From positions 30,008,580-30,072,579 of the forward strand of contig CM051510.1 of NCBI GenBank assembly GCA_028015205.1: a DNA stretch of 64,000 bases. Direction: 5' to 3'. Positions 22,011-36,155 of this stretch are shown here, piece after piece (the stretch's first letter is position 1; the number at the start of each line of letters is the position of its first letter). The notes beneath the pieces were generated by a model. It was not told the DNA's origin. It searched no databases and saw only the letters and a program-made list of their open reading frames with translations. Position numbers and translations under genes: made by a program. Source of the DNA: Mytilisepta virgata. Its lineage: Eukaryota > Mollusca > Bivalvia > Mytilida > Mytilidae.

Positions 22011-22313
22011 CGTGTAGCAATCTTGATTTTATCTTTTTAAAATTTTCAAGTGCATTAACTTTACGACTGGAAACTCCCAAATCAAATCATTTGTGAGATA
22101 TACATATGTAACCTTTATAAACAACTTTACAATGTTTTTGTTTCCTTGGACGACTCATTAAGGTTAATTAACTAACAAAAGAATGTCTGATAATTCTAAT
22201 GTATAGCTTTTCAAAATGCGAAAAATCCATTCCACGAACGGAGGTGTCCAGGCAGTAGAATGGAGAATAAAATACACAGAATTTAAATATGATAGTTCTA
22301 TTATGACATATGA

Positions 22314-23073
22314 TCACTTAATCTGCGCTGACAAGCGAAAGCGATATATTTCACATTTTTTCTTGGACCATTTATTGCTTGTAATAAGTATCATGAAGGA
22401 TTGAGCTATTTGTTGAAGACCGTAAAAAACAATAGATGTGCATGTATTCAATCTATTCCGTGTTTTAGGTATCAGGGCCATGGTTGACCATGTAAAGATC
22501 CCGGATGTACCATACAATGTAATGTCAATGGCCTCGGTAATTTTCAGGAATCTTTGGAAACGCTGTTTGCTTATATCATTTCCATAGAGGCCACATGAAA
22601 TGGGTTTCAACTTGGGAAAGATATTCATGCTTTAAATTTATGGTAAAATTTATTGTCCAATTTACATGTAATTTACGGTCATGATCTTTATATTAATTCA
22701 AAAATTTCGAATCCTATATCTCGATTTTAATATATCGAATGTCAGATTTCGAATTTGGAATTTCGAATCTATAAATTTTAGAAAATGTCACAACACGCAA
22801 AAATGATACCTTTATTTTGTGGGATAATGTATCAACATCTCTTACCCCGGCCCATATCCTAAAATTTTCCTGAACTGTATACAATGTAGTATTCATTCCT
22901 AATTTCCATTCAAAATTGATGCTAGACAGAGATAAAATGTAGTTTGCTACCCAATACAAACACTGAACCCTAAACAATTTTTCTTCTAGTTTGTACAAAG
23001 AACTGAACAAAGTTTTTTTTTCTTGTTCGTATACATTTAAAATATAATTATGAAGTGCACTCCGATGTTGCAA
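22314..23073 (-). other. Two adjacent unrecognised minus-strand frames
   Basis: Frames of 119 codons (22714-23073) and 104 codons (22314-22628) lie close together on the minus strand. They have less biased composition than the usual AT-rich noise, for example WKLGMNTTLYTVQENFRIW and GNDISKQRFQRFLKITEAID. I recognise no family. They could be exons of an unknown gene, a pseudogene fragment, or chance. No convincing splice junction joins them. Confidence 0.25.
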
Positions 23074-26305
<3,232 letters not shown>

Positions 26306-26309
26306 AATT

Positions 26310-26760
26310 CATTCATTTCATTTCTATACGGTATTATCATGTACCAAATACAGATGTGCAATAAGGTCTTAGAATTTTAAATTGCTAAGAGGGGTTGAAT
26401 TACGAAAAATTTTTCACTGAAGTTTGTGACGTAAACTGCTCTTTCATTTTATGCATTTTGTTCCTATACAATAGTGTGTTGCACCATTTGTAGACACGCA
26501 ATAAGATTTAAGAATTTTTATTTTCTTAAATTAGGGCCTACGGATGTCATATTTCAAAAATTTTAAATTTAAGCTTGCGATGTAAACTCCTTTCTTTTTT
26601 TCAATTTATGCATTTTATTTCTTTACAGTATTGTAATGCACAATATTTAGATGCGCAATAAGCTTTTAAAATCCTTATTTTCAAACTTGGGGCCATAGGG
26701 GCGATTTCAAAAATGATGAATTTAAGCTTGTGACCTAGACTTTTCATGTTTTATTGGAGT
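26310..26760. repeat. Second array of the ~160-bp minisatellite family
   Basis: Shares TTTCTATACGGTATT, AGATG(T/C)GCAATAAGGT, TTAGAATTTT and AAGCTTGTGACCTA with the array at 14480-15262. About three diverged units, with markers near 26352, 26493 and 26650. Same orientation. Confidence 0.75.
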
Positions 26761-28100
26761 TAGTGGTTTAATTTCTTTATAGGATGATTGCATAACATCT
26801 TTAAATTGGGGTGGGGTTTTATATTTACTAATTTGGATAGAATTGCTTGTGGTGCGAGGTTCGATTCGAACAGTAGCTTTCTAGTTCCATTTAATTTAGT
26901 TTAAGCAATAAAAAATAAAAAGAAATTCAACCAAGTGCAGAAGGTTTTGACTGATATTTTATACATGGAAGAAATGTAATATCTGAAAGATCAAAATTCA
27001 GTCTCCCTATTCAGGGAAAAGAAGAATATGTGGTTTGTTATACCACCGGTTAAAACCGATTGTTACAGCACAGCATTGATTATCTGAGCATTTTAGGTTG
27101 TAAAATTCCCCGGCGAAAAGGATAAGAGACAGAATTGTATTAGGAAAACGTGATACTCGATTATCTGTTAACCTTCAGTTAGAATCCGACATTACATGGC
27201 AAAACTGACAATGAGCTCCTCAGCAATTGTTATACATATGACGTCTACTTTTGTTGAGCTTTACGGTATACCCGGCCCGATATTGTGAGATCTGAAAATG
27301 ATACGTTTGCAAAGTTTGCAAAGAAATATGGATTTACTCATATCACGAGCGACCCAATGTATGGCCAGTGTAGTAGGAAAGCCGAAACACACGTACAAAA
27401 TGTGACAAAACCTCGAGCTCATCAGAATATAAAATCTCTATATACACTTTGTTGAACGTGTAAATCACCACAAGAATCGTGTAACGTGCGAAACGTGCCC
27501 GTGTAACGGTCGGGTCGTGTGCGTGTAACGTGTGAATCTTGTGCGTGTGGTTTGCGTGTGGTAATAAACATGCGATTTGAATCGTGTAACGTCTACGAGA
27601 TTTCATTGGTCGAGACAGATTTTAAAACGTGTGAATTCAAATCCGTGCATATTTCAAACTCGAATTAAAATATGATTGGAACGAACTTTCACCGGTGTCA
27701 AATATTTGAAAATGTTGGTATTAATATTCAAGCACGGCTTCTAATCTTTCGATTTTAAATGTTTTTTTGACAAAATCATTTATTAATTTATATCTGCATA
27801 GTACATTTTTACATAAGTAATTATTTGGTTATTATATTCCCAAACAACAGGCTAAAACAACATCTAATTAGACAGGGGATTAAGAGGTTCTACATGTTTG
27901 TATTTACCTGTAAATTTACCTGAGATGAGCTTTCTGATTGAAGAAAGGAATACGTAAGAAATCTGACATAGCTAAATAAAATTGATAAAATTAAGTATAC
28001 ATGAATTTACTGAAAATAAAACAGATCACTAAAAACAATTTATTGACAAAATAAATATTATATTCAAATGTATACATTTAGAGTTACGTTTTCAGATAAC
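26761..28100. other. Gene-free; GTGTAACGTG-rich patch at 27440-27600
   Basis: No exon or RNA gene is recognised. Between 27475 and 27595 the motif CGTGTAACG or its variants recurs at least five times, alternating with TGCGTGTGG. The minus-strand frame at 27343-27606 is a by-product of this patch. Confidence 0.4.
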
Positions 28101-28103
28101 CTT

Positions 28104-28255
28104 CAATTATATTATAATATAGGGTTATTGCATGAATATTGGTGAATATAGTTCCGAGCAGTTATATTGCACGAGCGTGCGAGTGCAATATGATATACTG
28201 CGAGGAACTATAATCACCAATATTCATGCAATAGCCCTTTTATTATATAGTAATA
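28104..28255. repeat. Long hairpin (inverted repeat, arms ~65 nt)
   Basis: Left arm 28121-28175 (AGGGTTATTGCATGAATATT onward, through AGTTCCGAGCAGT to ATTGCAC) faces a right arm ending CCAATATTCATGCAATAGCCC at 28238. The loop lies around GAGCGTGCGA. AT-rich extensions lengthen it on both sides. Mismatches are few. Confidence 0.85.
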
Positions 28256-28641
28256 AATATTTTATGCCTCTAGTGATATTTTATCTTGTTTAAATGACAT
28301 TTTCTAATTCATACCTATATTTTACTAGGAACAATATTGTCATAATTGCACTAGTGCAATATGATTTTTTTGTATTTCTTCACCTTACTTTTGTCGACAA
28401 TACTATTGACCTCCGATTGTTCTTGTTCGGGGGTTTCTACCAATTCCCCTCTGCTTAACAAGAAGGCGATATCGTCCTCCGCCATCTTAATTTTTCCAAA
28501 CGACAGGGAGGAGTAAAATATGGAAATCAGTATTTTTCACGGATATTACCAAGACGGTCGAGGTTAGGAGTAAAATACAAGAATATACTGCAATTTTTTT
28601 CATGGATTAAATAGGGACATATTTATTACTATATAATAAAT
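28239..28641. mobile_element. MITE-like element with ~21-bp terminal inverted repeats
   Basis: TTTATTATATAGTAATAAAT at 28240 is repeated inverted as ATTTATTACTATATAATAAA ending at 28641, enclosing ~400 bp with no coding capacity. Its left end overlaps the right edge of the preceding hairpin, so the two could be one composite element or a nested insertion. Confidence 0.6.
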
Positions 28642-28893
28642 ATATTTACATGTATGTACAAATGTTTTACATATAGAATATTAAATATTTTTATTAACTT
28701 TTGTTAAATAATGTTTTAAATAAAAAAATAATGTTATAACATTATTTGGTAAACAACTATAAGTATTATGTAAGAATATTATTCATGTTATAATGCCACA
28801 CAGAACAAATTAGGCTAAGATAAATAGATATAATAATTACAATATCATAACAACTACAGGTAGAAAAACTTGGCTGATGCGATTGTTTTCAAA

Positions 28894-28900
28894 ACAAGGT
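28894..28900 (+). repeat. Left target-site duplication ACAAGGT
   Basis: ACAAGGT directly precedes the MITE at 28901/28902, and the same 7 bases follow it at 29660-29666. With the next base compared (T versus A), an 8-bp duplication with one mismatch is also possible. Confidence 0.7.
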
Positions 28901-28901
28901 T

Positions 28902-29659
28902 ACGGAAGCCCATTTAGGACCTACCAAAAATATAAATTTGAATTCGAAATCACGAATTTAAATCGTTATCACGAATTGATGAATTCGTTATAACAGATTA
29001 AATTTGTGATAACGAATTTTCGGAAGTAGTTATAACAGTTTTTGTAATTCGTAATCATGAATTAAATTCGTTATCACAATTTTGTGTAATTCGTGATAAC
29101 GGATAAAATTCGTGATAACGAATTGTATAAATCGTGATAACAAATTGTTATTACGGAATAAACTCGTTATAAAGAATTTGTAGAAATAGTTTTCACAGTT
29201 TTTCTTGTAATTCGTGATAACGGATTAAATTCGTTATTACAGATCGAATTCGTTAAAACAGATTTTTTTAATTCGCGATAATGGATTAAATTCGTGATAA
29301 CGAATGTATGGAATTCATTATCACGAATTTAATCCGTTATCACGAATTATACAATTTGTTATAATGATTTTAATCCGTTATCACGAATTACAAAAAAACT
29401 GTGATAACAAATTACACAAATTCGTGAAACGAATTTAACCGTGATAACGAATTATAAAATTCGTTTTCACGTGTTTAATTCGCTACCACTAATTACAAAA
29501 AATTGTGACCACGAATTTAATCAGGTTTACGAATTACAAAAACTGTTATATCTAATTCCAGAAATTCGTGATCACAAATTTAATCTGTGATAACGAATTC
29601 TACAATTCGTGATATCGAATTCAAATTATATTTTTGGGAGGTTCCAAATGGGCTTCCGT
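28902..29659. mobile_element. 758-bp MITE with ~45-bp TIRs and palindromic core
   Basis: The left terminus ACGGAAGCCCATTTAGGACC continuing into CCAAAAATATAAATTTGAAT mirrors the right terminus, which ends AATGGGCTTCCGT, with few mismatches. The whole interior is made of degenerate ATTCGTTATCACGAATT / TTAATCCGTGATAACGAATT blocks, themselves palindromic, alternating in both orientations. There is no ORF. The 7-8-bp target duplication hints at a hAT-type mobiliser (inference). Confidence 0.85.
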
Positions 29660-29666
29660 ACAAGGT
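29660..29666 (+). repeat. Right target-site duplication ACAAGGT
   Basis: Direct repeat of 28894-28900 immediately after the right terminal inverted repeat of the MITE. Confidence 0.7.
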
Positions 29667-29907
29667 AGACGTATTTGTTCCGCGTTTCGTAAAGATAGTA
29701 AACTAAATTGTATATAGACACTCTAATGTAATTACGTATAATCTGTTCTGTTGAAGTTCTGATGAAGCGATGATGTTAACATTCTGTAGTATATTCCACT
29801 AAAGAGACGACAAGCCACTATAGATAGTATGAGAAATTAATTATTTCACTACCTACGTTTAATGCAATACGGTAATGCATGTACATGTATATGTATACAA
29901 CTTTTCA

Positions 29908-30490
29908 GCTCACCTAGCCAAAAGTCAGTGTGAGGAATTAACATCAGTTGGTGTCTGTCGTTAGTCTATCCTCTGCGGTCCGTGAACTTCTCACATTTTG
30001 ATATTCTTGCAAAGGTCCTTTCCATGTGTTATGTTGGTGCTGACTGATAAAAAACATGGATGCCAGAGCCTGTTCTAATGTCTGACTGGCTGAACTTTGA
30101 AAAACATCTTAATAACGATAAACCCGATTGAACCTACACTTTACAATATGTCTCTAAATCGTCTTGTCTGAAACCACTTGGCCAGTTGGAACCAGACCTG
30201 CCAGCAATGGTTGTTAGGTATTTCCCTTTCAGAGTTTTGTCGGGTGACCCAGACTAAGATGGGTGCCGAAGCCAAACTTAATTTAAGAGAGAACCCTATG
30301 GGAACATTCATTTAACATTTTTCTTTTCTGAAACCACTTAAAAAATTGGAACCAGACATAGCAGCAATGCTCCTACTATGGTCCTCTCCTAGATTTGCCT
30401 CGAATGATCCGGATTGCAAATCAAGATGGCGCCACTTCCGAACTTAGTTTAACATAGGACCCTATGGGAAAATTAATTTAAAAATCATAA
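29908..30490 (-). mobile_element. Helentron/pearl-like element, reverse orientation
   Basis: Starts with CAGCTCACCTAGCCAAAAGTC, the reverse complement of the usual 3' terminus. It contains two degenerate core units, each with TTGGAACCAGAC, GGTCCTCTC-like and ACCCTATGGGAA motifs in reverse of the order seen at 41575-42690. No ORF. Confidence 0.6.
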
Positions 30491-31330
30491 CAACCTATTG
30501 TAAAACTAGCCAAGATGACTTTTATACTAAAATGTTTAGTCTTGCTAAAGGTGGACAAGTTAAATCCAGGTGATCGATACAAGCTCTTGGGAGTCTATAG
30601 TTTGAATACTCTTAAACATTTTGTCCTGTATTTCAGTGGTTATATCTTGTCTAATTACTCTACCTTTATTACATGGAATAATAGTATGCTTATTTGGGAT
30701 TTATTGTCAATATTTTACTGAATTCTTGACAATATTTTTCTCAGGCATTTATTGCTTGCATAATAAGTGAGGTCGGTGCTTCATTTTGAAATTATAAATT
30801 TTCCCCATCTTAGCAGCAAATATACCAACTTCACCTGCTTATGGGATACACATTTCCCAACACATTCGGTATTCAAGAGCTAGCAGCTGCTACTCAGACT
30901 ATATAAAACGTCACCAGTATCTGAGCAGAAAGGTGATGAACCAAGGTTATGTCAAAGAACGCCTCGTCCTGTTTCTAAAAAAGTTCATTTGAAGATACCA
31001 AGACCTTGGTAAATATTCCGTATCAACTGCCCAAGTAATACATGATGGTCTTGAAGTATAGATTCTTGGTACTGACGTAATTTATCATCTTAATTACGTG
31101 TTATGCCATTTTGGGTTTCTTTGTTGAAACAGTTATTTGTTTTATAGTGATTAAGATTATATTACAATGTTGACTGCTGTACCCCAATTTTTGACGTTTT
31201 TATCTATTATGTCTGTTTGTTTTGCTCACACATTGTTGACAATATAATGGAATTCTATGCGACAATCATACAAGTGAGAGGATTAGCTAGCTATAAAACA
31301 GGTTTAATTCACCATGTTCTACATAACGAA
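30491..31330. other. Gene-free stretch
   Basis: A 68-codon plus-strand frame at 30515-30721 has no recognisable domain. No splice-consistent exon or structured RNA was seen. Confidence 0.4.
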
Positions 31331-31334
31331 TGCC

Positions 31335-31480
31335 TGTACCAAGTCAGGAATATGACAGTTGTTTTTTCATTCGTTAGATGTGTTTAAGCTTTTGATTTTG
31401 CCATTTTATAAAGGACTTTCCGTTTTGAATTTCCCTTGGAGTTCGGTATTTTTGTTATTTTACTTTTTCCTGTTGAAGAT
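31335..31480 (+). repeat. Dispersed mussel-type repeat fragment
   Basis: GTACCAAGTCAGGAATATGAC, then TTTTGCCATTTTATAAAGGA and GGTATTTTTGTTATTTTACT, match an abundant mussel repeat known from memory. The 116-codon frame over it (31359-31709) is not considered a gene. Confidence 0.6.
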
Positions 31481-31818
31481 CGTATGTCTTTTCCCATGTT
31501 TAACTCTTTGGGGTGTACTCGCGTTCCTCATATATATCTATATATATATTAACATTCGGTCCAGTAAATATGCTAAGAATCTGAAATTTTGCAATAAGTC
31601 AAATCACAAATGCCAAACAATTTTTTATGATACCTTAAATGACGGACTACCAAGGAGGCATGTAAGACATCTGTTCTCTTTTAAAATAAGCAAGATTGAT
31701 TGTCGTTAAGAGCATTTAATAAAATGCCAAAATATTATCAAAATAATAACAAGATAAAATAACTAGTATCAAAAGTAAAACATGTATGCATTTCAAAACT
31801 ACCTGATACATAATCAAA

Positions 31819-33705
31819 CTAGAGGCTCTCAAGAGCCTGTGTCGCTCACCTGTATCTAATGTGATTTTGGAAATTATGTAAATTATATAATGATTGAGAC
31901 CAAGATTGGTTTAATTTGACACAGTATTTAAAATTAAAAACAGGTCATCTTAGTGTAGTCTTACAATAGCTACTGAAGACATCTTATCATTATTATTTTT
32001 GAATATGTGGTCAAGTTGTAACCATTCAGAATTTTTTTTACAATTTTCTGATAGACTTCTAAACATCTTGGATGATGGATCGGCAACAAAGTAACAACAC
32101 TTGGTCAGCACCTCATAAGGAACATTCATGCCAGATTTAGCTTCATTCCATTCAGTGGTTCTCTAAAAGAAGTCATTTGTATGCATTTCCCATAGGGTCC
32201 TATGTTAAACTAAGTTCCCCGCTGGCGGCCATCTTGGATGATGGATCAGCTACAAAGTAACAACACTTGGTCAGCATCTCATAAGGAATATTCATGCCAT
32301 GTTTGGTTTCATTCCATTAAGTGGGTCACTAAAAGAAGTCATTTGTATGCATTTCCCATAGGGTTCTATGTTATACTAAGTCCCCCGCTGGCGGCCATCT
32401 TGGATGATGGATCAGCTACAAAGTAACAACACTTGGTCAGCATCTCATAAGGAATATTCATGCCATGTTTGGTTTCATTCCATTAAGTGGGTCACTAAAA
32501 GAAGTCATTTGTATGCATTCCCCATAGGGTTCTATGTTATACTAAGTCCCCCGCTGGCGGCCATCTTGGATTATGGATCGGCTACAAAGTAATAACACTT
32601 GGTCAGCACCTCATAAGGAACATTCATGCCATGTTTGGTTTCATTCCATTCAACGGTTCTCTAAAAGAAGTCATTTGTATGCATTTCCCATAGGGTCCTA
32701 TGTTAAACTAAGTCCCCCTCTGGCCGCCATCTTGGATGATGGATCGGCTACAAAGTAACAACACTTGGTCAGCACCTTATAAGGGTTCATTCATGCCAGA
32801 TTTAGTTTCATTCCATTAAGTGGTTCTCTAAAAGAAGTCATTTGTATGCATTTCCAATAAGGTCCTATGTTAAACTAAGTTCCCCGCTGGCGGCCATCTT
32901 GGATGATGGATCAGCTACAAAGTAACAACACTTGGTCAGCACCTTATAAGGAACATTCATGCCATGTTTGGTTTCATTCCATTCAACGGTTCTCTAAAAG
33001 AAGTCATTTGTATGCATTTCCCATAGGGTCTACGTTAAACTAAGTCCCCCTCTGGTGGCCATCTTGGATGATGGATCAGCTACAAAGTAACAACACTTGG
33101 TCAGCACCTTATAAGGGTTCATTCATGCCAGATTTAGTTTCATTCCATTCAGTGGTTCTCTAAAAGAAGTCATTTGTATGCATTTCCCATAGGGTCCAAT
33201 GTTAAACTAAGTTTCCCGCTGGCGGCCATCTTGGATGATGGATCGGCTACAAAGTAACAAAACTTGGTCAGCACCTCATAAGGAACATTCATGCCATGTT
33301 TGGTTTCATTCCATTAAGTGGGTCACTAAAAGAAGTCATTTGTATGCATTTCCCATAGGGTTCTATGTTAAACTAAGTCCTCCGCTGGCGGCCATCTTGA
33401 ATTATGGATCGGCTACAAAGTAACAACACTTGGTCAGCACCTCATAAGGTACATTCATGCCATGTTTGGTTTCATTCCATTCAACGGTTCTCTAAAAGAA
33501 GTCATCTGTGTGCATTTCCCATAGGGTCCTATGTTAAACTAAGTCCCCCCCATAAGGAACATTCATGCCATGTTTGGTTTCATTCCATTCAGTGGTTCTC
33601 TAGAAGAAGTTCAAAATGTTAACGACGACGCCGGACGACGACGGACGACGGACGCCAAGTGATGAGAAAAGCTCACTTGGCCCTTTGGGCCAGGTCTGCT
33701 AAAAA
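31819..33705 (+). mobile_element. Helentron/pearl-like element with tandem 166-bp core
   Basis: 5' end AAACTAGAGGCTCTCAAGAG, continuing into CCTGTGTCGCTCACCTGTA. 3' end ACGACGCCGGACGACGACGG, then CCAAGTGATG, a GGCCCTTTGGGCC hairpin and CAGGTCTGCTAAAAA. Nine-plus 166-bp units fill the centre. There is no coding capacity. This organisation (short 5' inverted repeat, tandem core, 3' hairpin) is that of bivalve pearl/Helentron nonautonomous elements. Related copies are at 29908-30490 (reverse), 41575-42690 and 8762-8825 (fragment). Confidence 0.75.
32065..33612 (+). repeat. Tandem array, 165-168-bp unit, 9 copies plus partial
   Basis: Units start with ATCTTGGATGATGGATC at 32065, 32231, 32397, 32562, 32729, 32895, 33061, 33228 and 33393; a shortened last unit starts near 33550. 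Each holds ACAAAGTAACAACACTTGG, CATTCATGCCATGTTTGG, AAAAGAAGTCATTTGTATGC and CCCATAGGGTCCTATG. Two adjacent units (32231, 32397) are almost identical, showing recent duplication. The serial ~62-codon frames are artefacts. Confidence 0.95.
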
Positions 33706-35520
33706 GAAGGTGGGGCATAAAAAGTGACCGATAAAATGACTAATATCGCAATTTAAACATACATATATACATTTCTAAACTACCTGTTACATAATCGAAA
33801 GAAAAGGTGGAGCATTATAATAATCAGTCATGGTCTAAGATGTTAGATGGGACAATTCCAGCCGATGGTTGACATTTTCCAGTCCGAAATGAGACTTGCC
33901 GAGTTTCTGTTGATAGAAAATGTGACTCCGAGGGTGGAATTGCCCAGTCTCACACTTTTTACCATTACTGATTATTTTTCTCACATTTCTCGGCCGAATA
34001 TTTAGAGAATGACACGACCGCCATGACACGAAAATGCGCTCTATTAAACTAGGCAACCTAGTGCAAAATAAATTACATATTTGAAAAGATCGTATGCGTT
34101 TTGGTTTTGTACCAAAACTTTTAAAAATATCTTTTAGGTTCCGCTTCAGGGGTTTTCAAATTGAAGCGATGCTAATTTCGACGTTGTCGTACCATTTGTG
34201 TGAAGTTGTGTGTTTTCTGACGTTTTAGCATTGTGACGTGACGTTTTTGCATTGTTACGTCGGTGTAGGCCATGTGAAGTGAGATGCTTGAATCTCACAC
34301 TGACACCAGTGTCTCACACGGAATATAACTGTCCCAAACACATAGAAATGTGAGAAAAAAAGATACCCACATTCTCTTCTAAAACATTGACACCGGTCTT
34401 TGCTCAAGGAAGCACAAATAAAACGGATTCCGACATTCCTTTGTATTCTGCAGGCCGATATAGCAACGGAATCACAACTGTAAGCTAACTTCTGATTTGC
34501 TGATATCTGTTGTTAACATTCAAGTAGTCCGATCAAACATAGGGAAGTATACACCTAAATGTTCAATTATTCCCTTAAATCTAAAACTAATGAAATTAGC
34601 TGATAAAACAAAATAAAACAACAATTAATAATGATAAAACCTGAAAACATATTATTCAGTGAGAGTAGAAACATAAAAGGCACATAATTGCACATCAGCA
34701 GAATAACTACATTATTATTTTATAGCCAAACATAAAATTCCGTTGTAACAGGATTTTTACTGCCTAGTTGCCCCAGTCAGTCAAGGAAGGATAACAAACA
34801 ATTATTAAGTACCAAAACATTTAACATTTTAAAATATAAACTTAAAAATATGAACTTATCGCGGGGTCTGGCTGCCTCAGTCAATCCAAATCTGTAATGG
34901 GAGTTAAATGTAAATCCCTGTGATTTTTCGTATTAAATGACTTGTATGTGAGGGTTTAACGCAACGTCTCTCCAGCTACGCAGCCATCAAAGGACAAAAA
35001 TATAGTAGGCTGTTGAAAATTTAAAATAAATTTTACAAGAAAATAGAAAGTTTAAAACTATATTCTACTTCATGGTTTTGGCCTCAGGAAATACGATATA
35101 ATAGGTTCTTCTAATTATCTTTTACTCAAATTTTAATATGAGATTAATTTTGCAATAAACCTAGTTCTTTAGATATTCAATATCAATCTTGTTATATATG
35201 AACCGAAAACCTTATTTTTTATACTTGTCTATTAAACGTTTGTAAAAGAAAAATGGAAGTCTATGTGCTCATTATTGTTTATTTAGAAAACAAAAATCAT
35301 ATTCGAGATATATGTTTATTAATAAGGGTCTCTTCCGCACATTGCATGATGTTACAATGTGTATCTCTTGTCAACGTCATTAGCCGAGTATTCCCTTAAA
35401 TGTTTTCAATTTTGAATAATAATGATAAAAATAATGATAAAAAGATTTGGAATTTCTACGGATACGCTTGGACTTAGTCATTATTTAACTATAGATTGTC
35501 ATCTACCAGTATTTAAAAGA
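33706..35520. other. Gene-free stretch
   Basis: No recognisable exon, RNA gene or repeat family. Near 34275-34320 a GTGAGATGCTTGAATCTCAC small inverted repeat is followed by CACTGACACCAGTGTC, another short palindrome. The 73-codon minus frame at 33835-34056 is not recognised. Confidence 0.4.
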
Positions 35521-35523
35521 AAT

Positions 35524-36155
35524 TTAGGTATTTAATATTAGATTGGCAGATCGACAACACAAACATAAAGTAATATCCTTTACTCTAATTAAATGGCTAA
35601 ATCTTTTAAACAAATCGCAATTCTTTGATACTATTTCTCGGTAATGTTTGTTTTGATTATGTGGAATCCCCAACAATTTTTCTATCAGACGACGCCCATT
35701 TACGAAAAGCGTTAGAATTATGCCAATGGGTTCAATAACAAAAATCGTGTTCGTTAAAAAAGGCGCTATCAATTAATATTTCAAGCACATTCAAATAGCT
35801 AATACAAAGAACATGACAACATATATCATGCAAAGTGACTTTAGGTAGCTGGAAAGCGGCAATGATAGCATTAACTTGCATGATTATTATTAGTTCCAAA
35901 GAAATCGATGTGTTGATATGTAAATTAGAAATTTCACAACATTGTGAATGTGACGACCAAACTTTCTCTATTACCCCTAAACTCTGTAGTTCCCACTTTT
36001 CACAAATTGATTTCAATGCCTCATGCAGGTCTCTTAAGGGAATATAAACGTTTATTTTGCTTTCAATTTTGTAGTTATTAGCAGCGTCAATTAAAGCCAA
36101 CTTTCAGTCCATCTTATCAATGTCAAATTTATTCAACATGGTTTCTTATAATTTT
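35524..36155 (-). pseudogene. Decayed helical-repeat tail of the HEPN-STAND gene
   Basis: Directly after the TGA that ends the main frame, the neighbouring frame continues repeat-like sequence (ETMLNKFDIDKMD, LALIDAANNYKIESKINVYI). It is broken by a TAA and a TGA within ~60 bases, then stays open over 35732-36100. A second shift near 35750 leads into the frame 35524-35772. The pattern ACRHG...LL..FDID....LALIDA is that of the ankyrin-like helical repeats following the STAND module in bivalve relatives (from memory). The gene's C-terminus has thus probably been lost by a frameshift plus stops, unless a downstream splice event restores it. Confidence 0.5.

Noticed and set aside
32065..33612. 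CRISPR-like repeat array
   Set aside because: Units are contiguous 166-bp direct repeats without unique spacers, in a eukaryotic transposable element.
32238..33622. Series of ~62-codon ORFs
   Set aside because: They are the same 166-bp tandem unit read in successive frames, inside a nonautonomous element.
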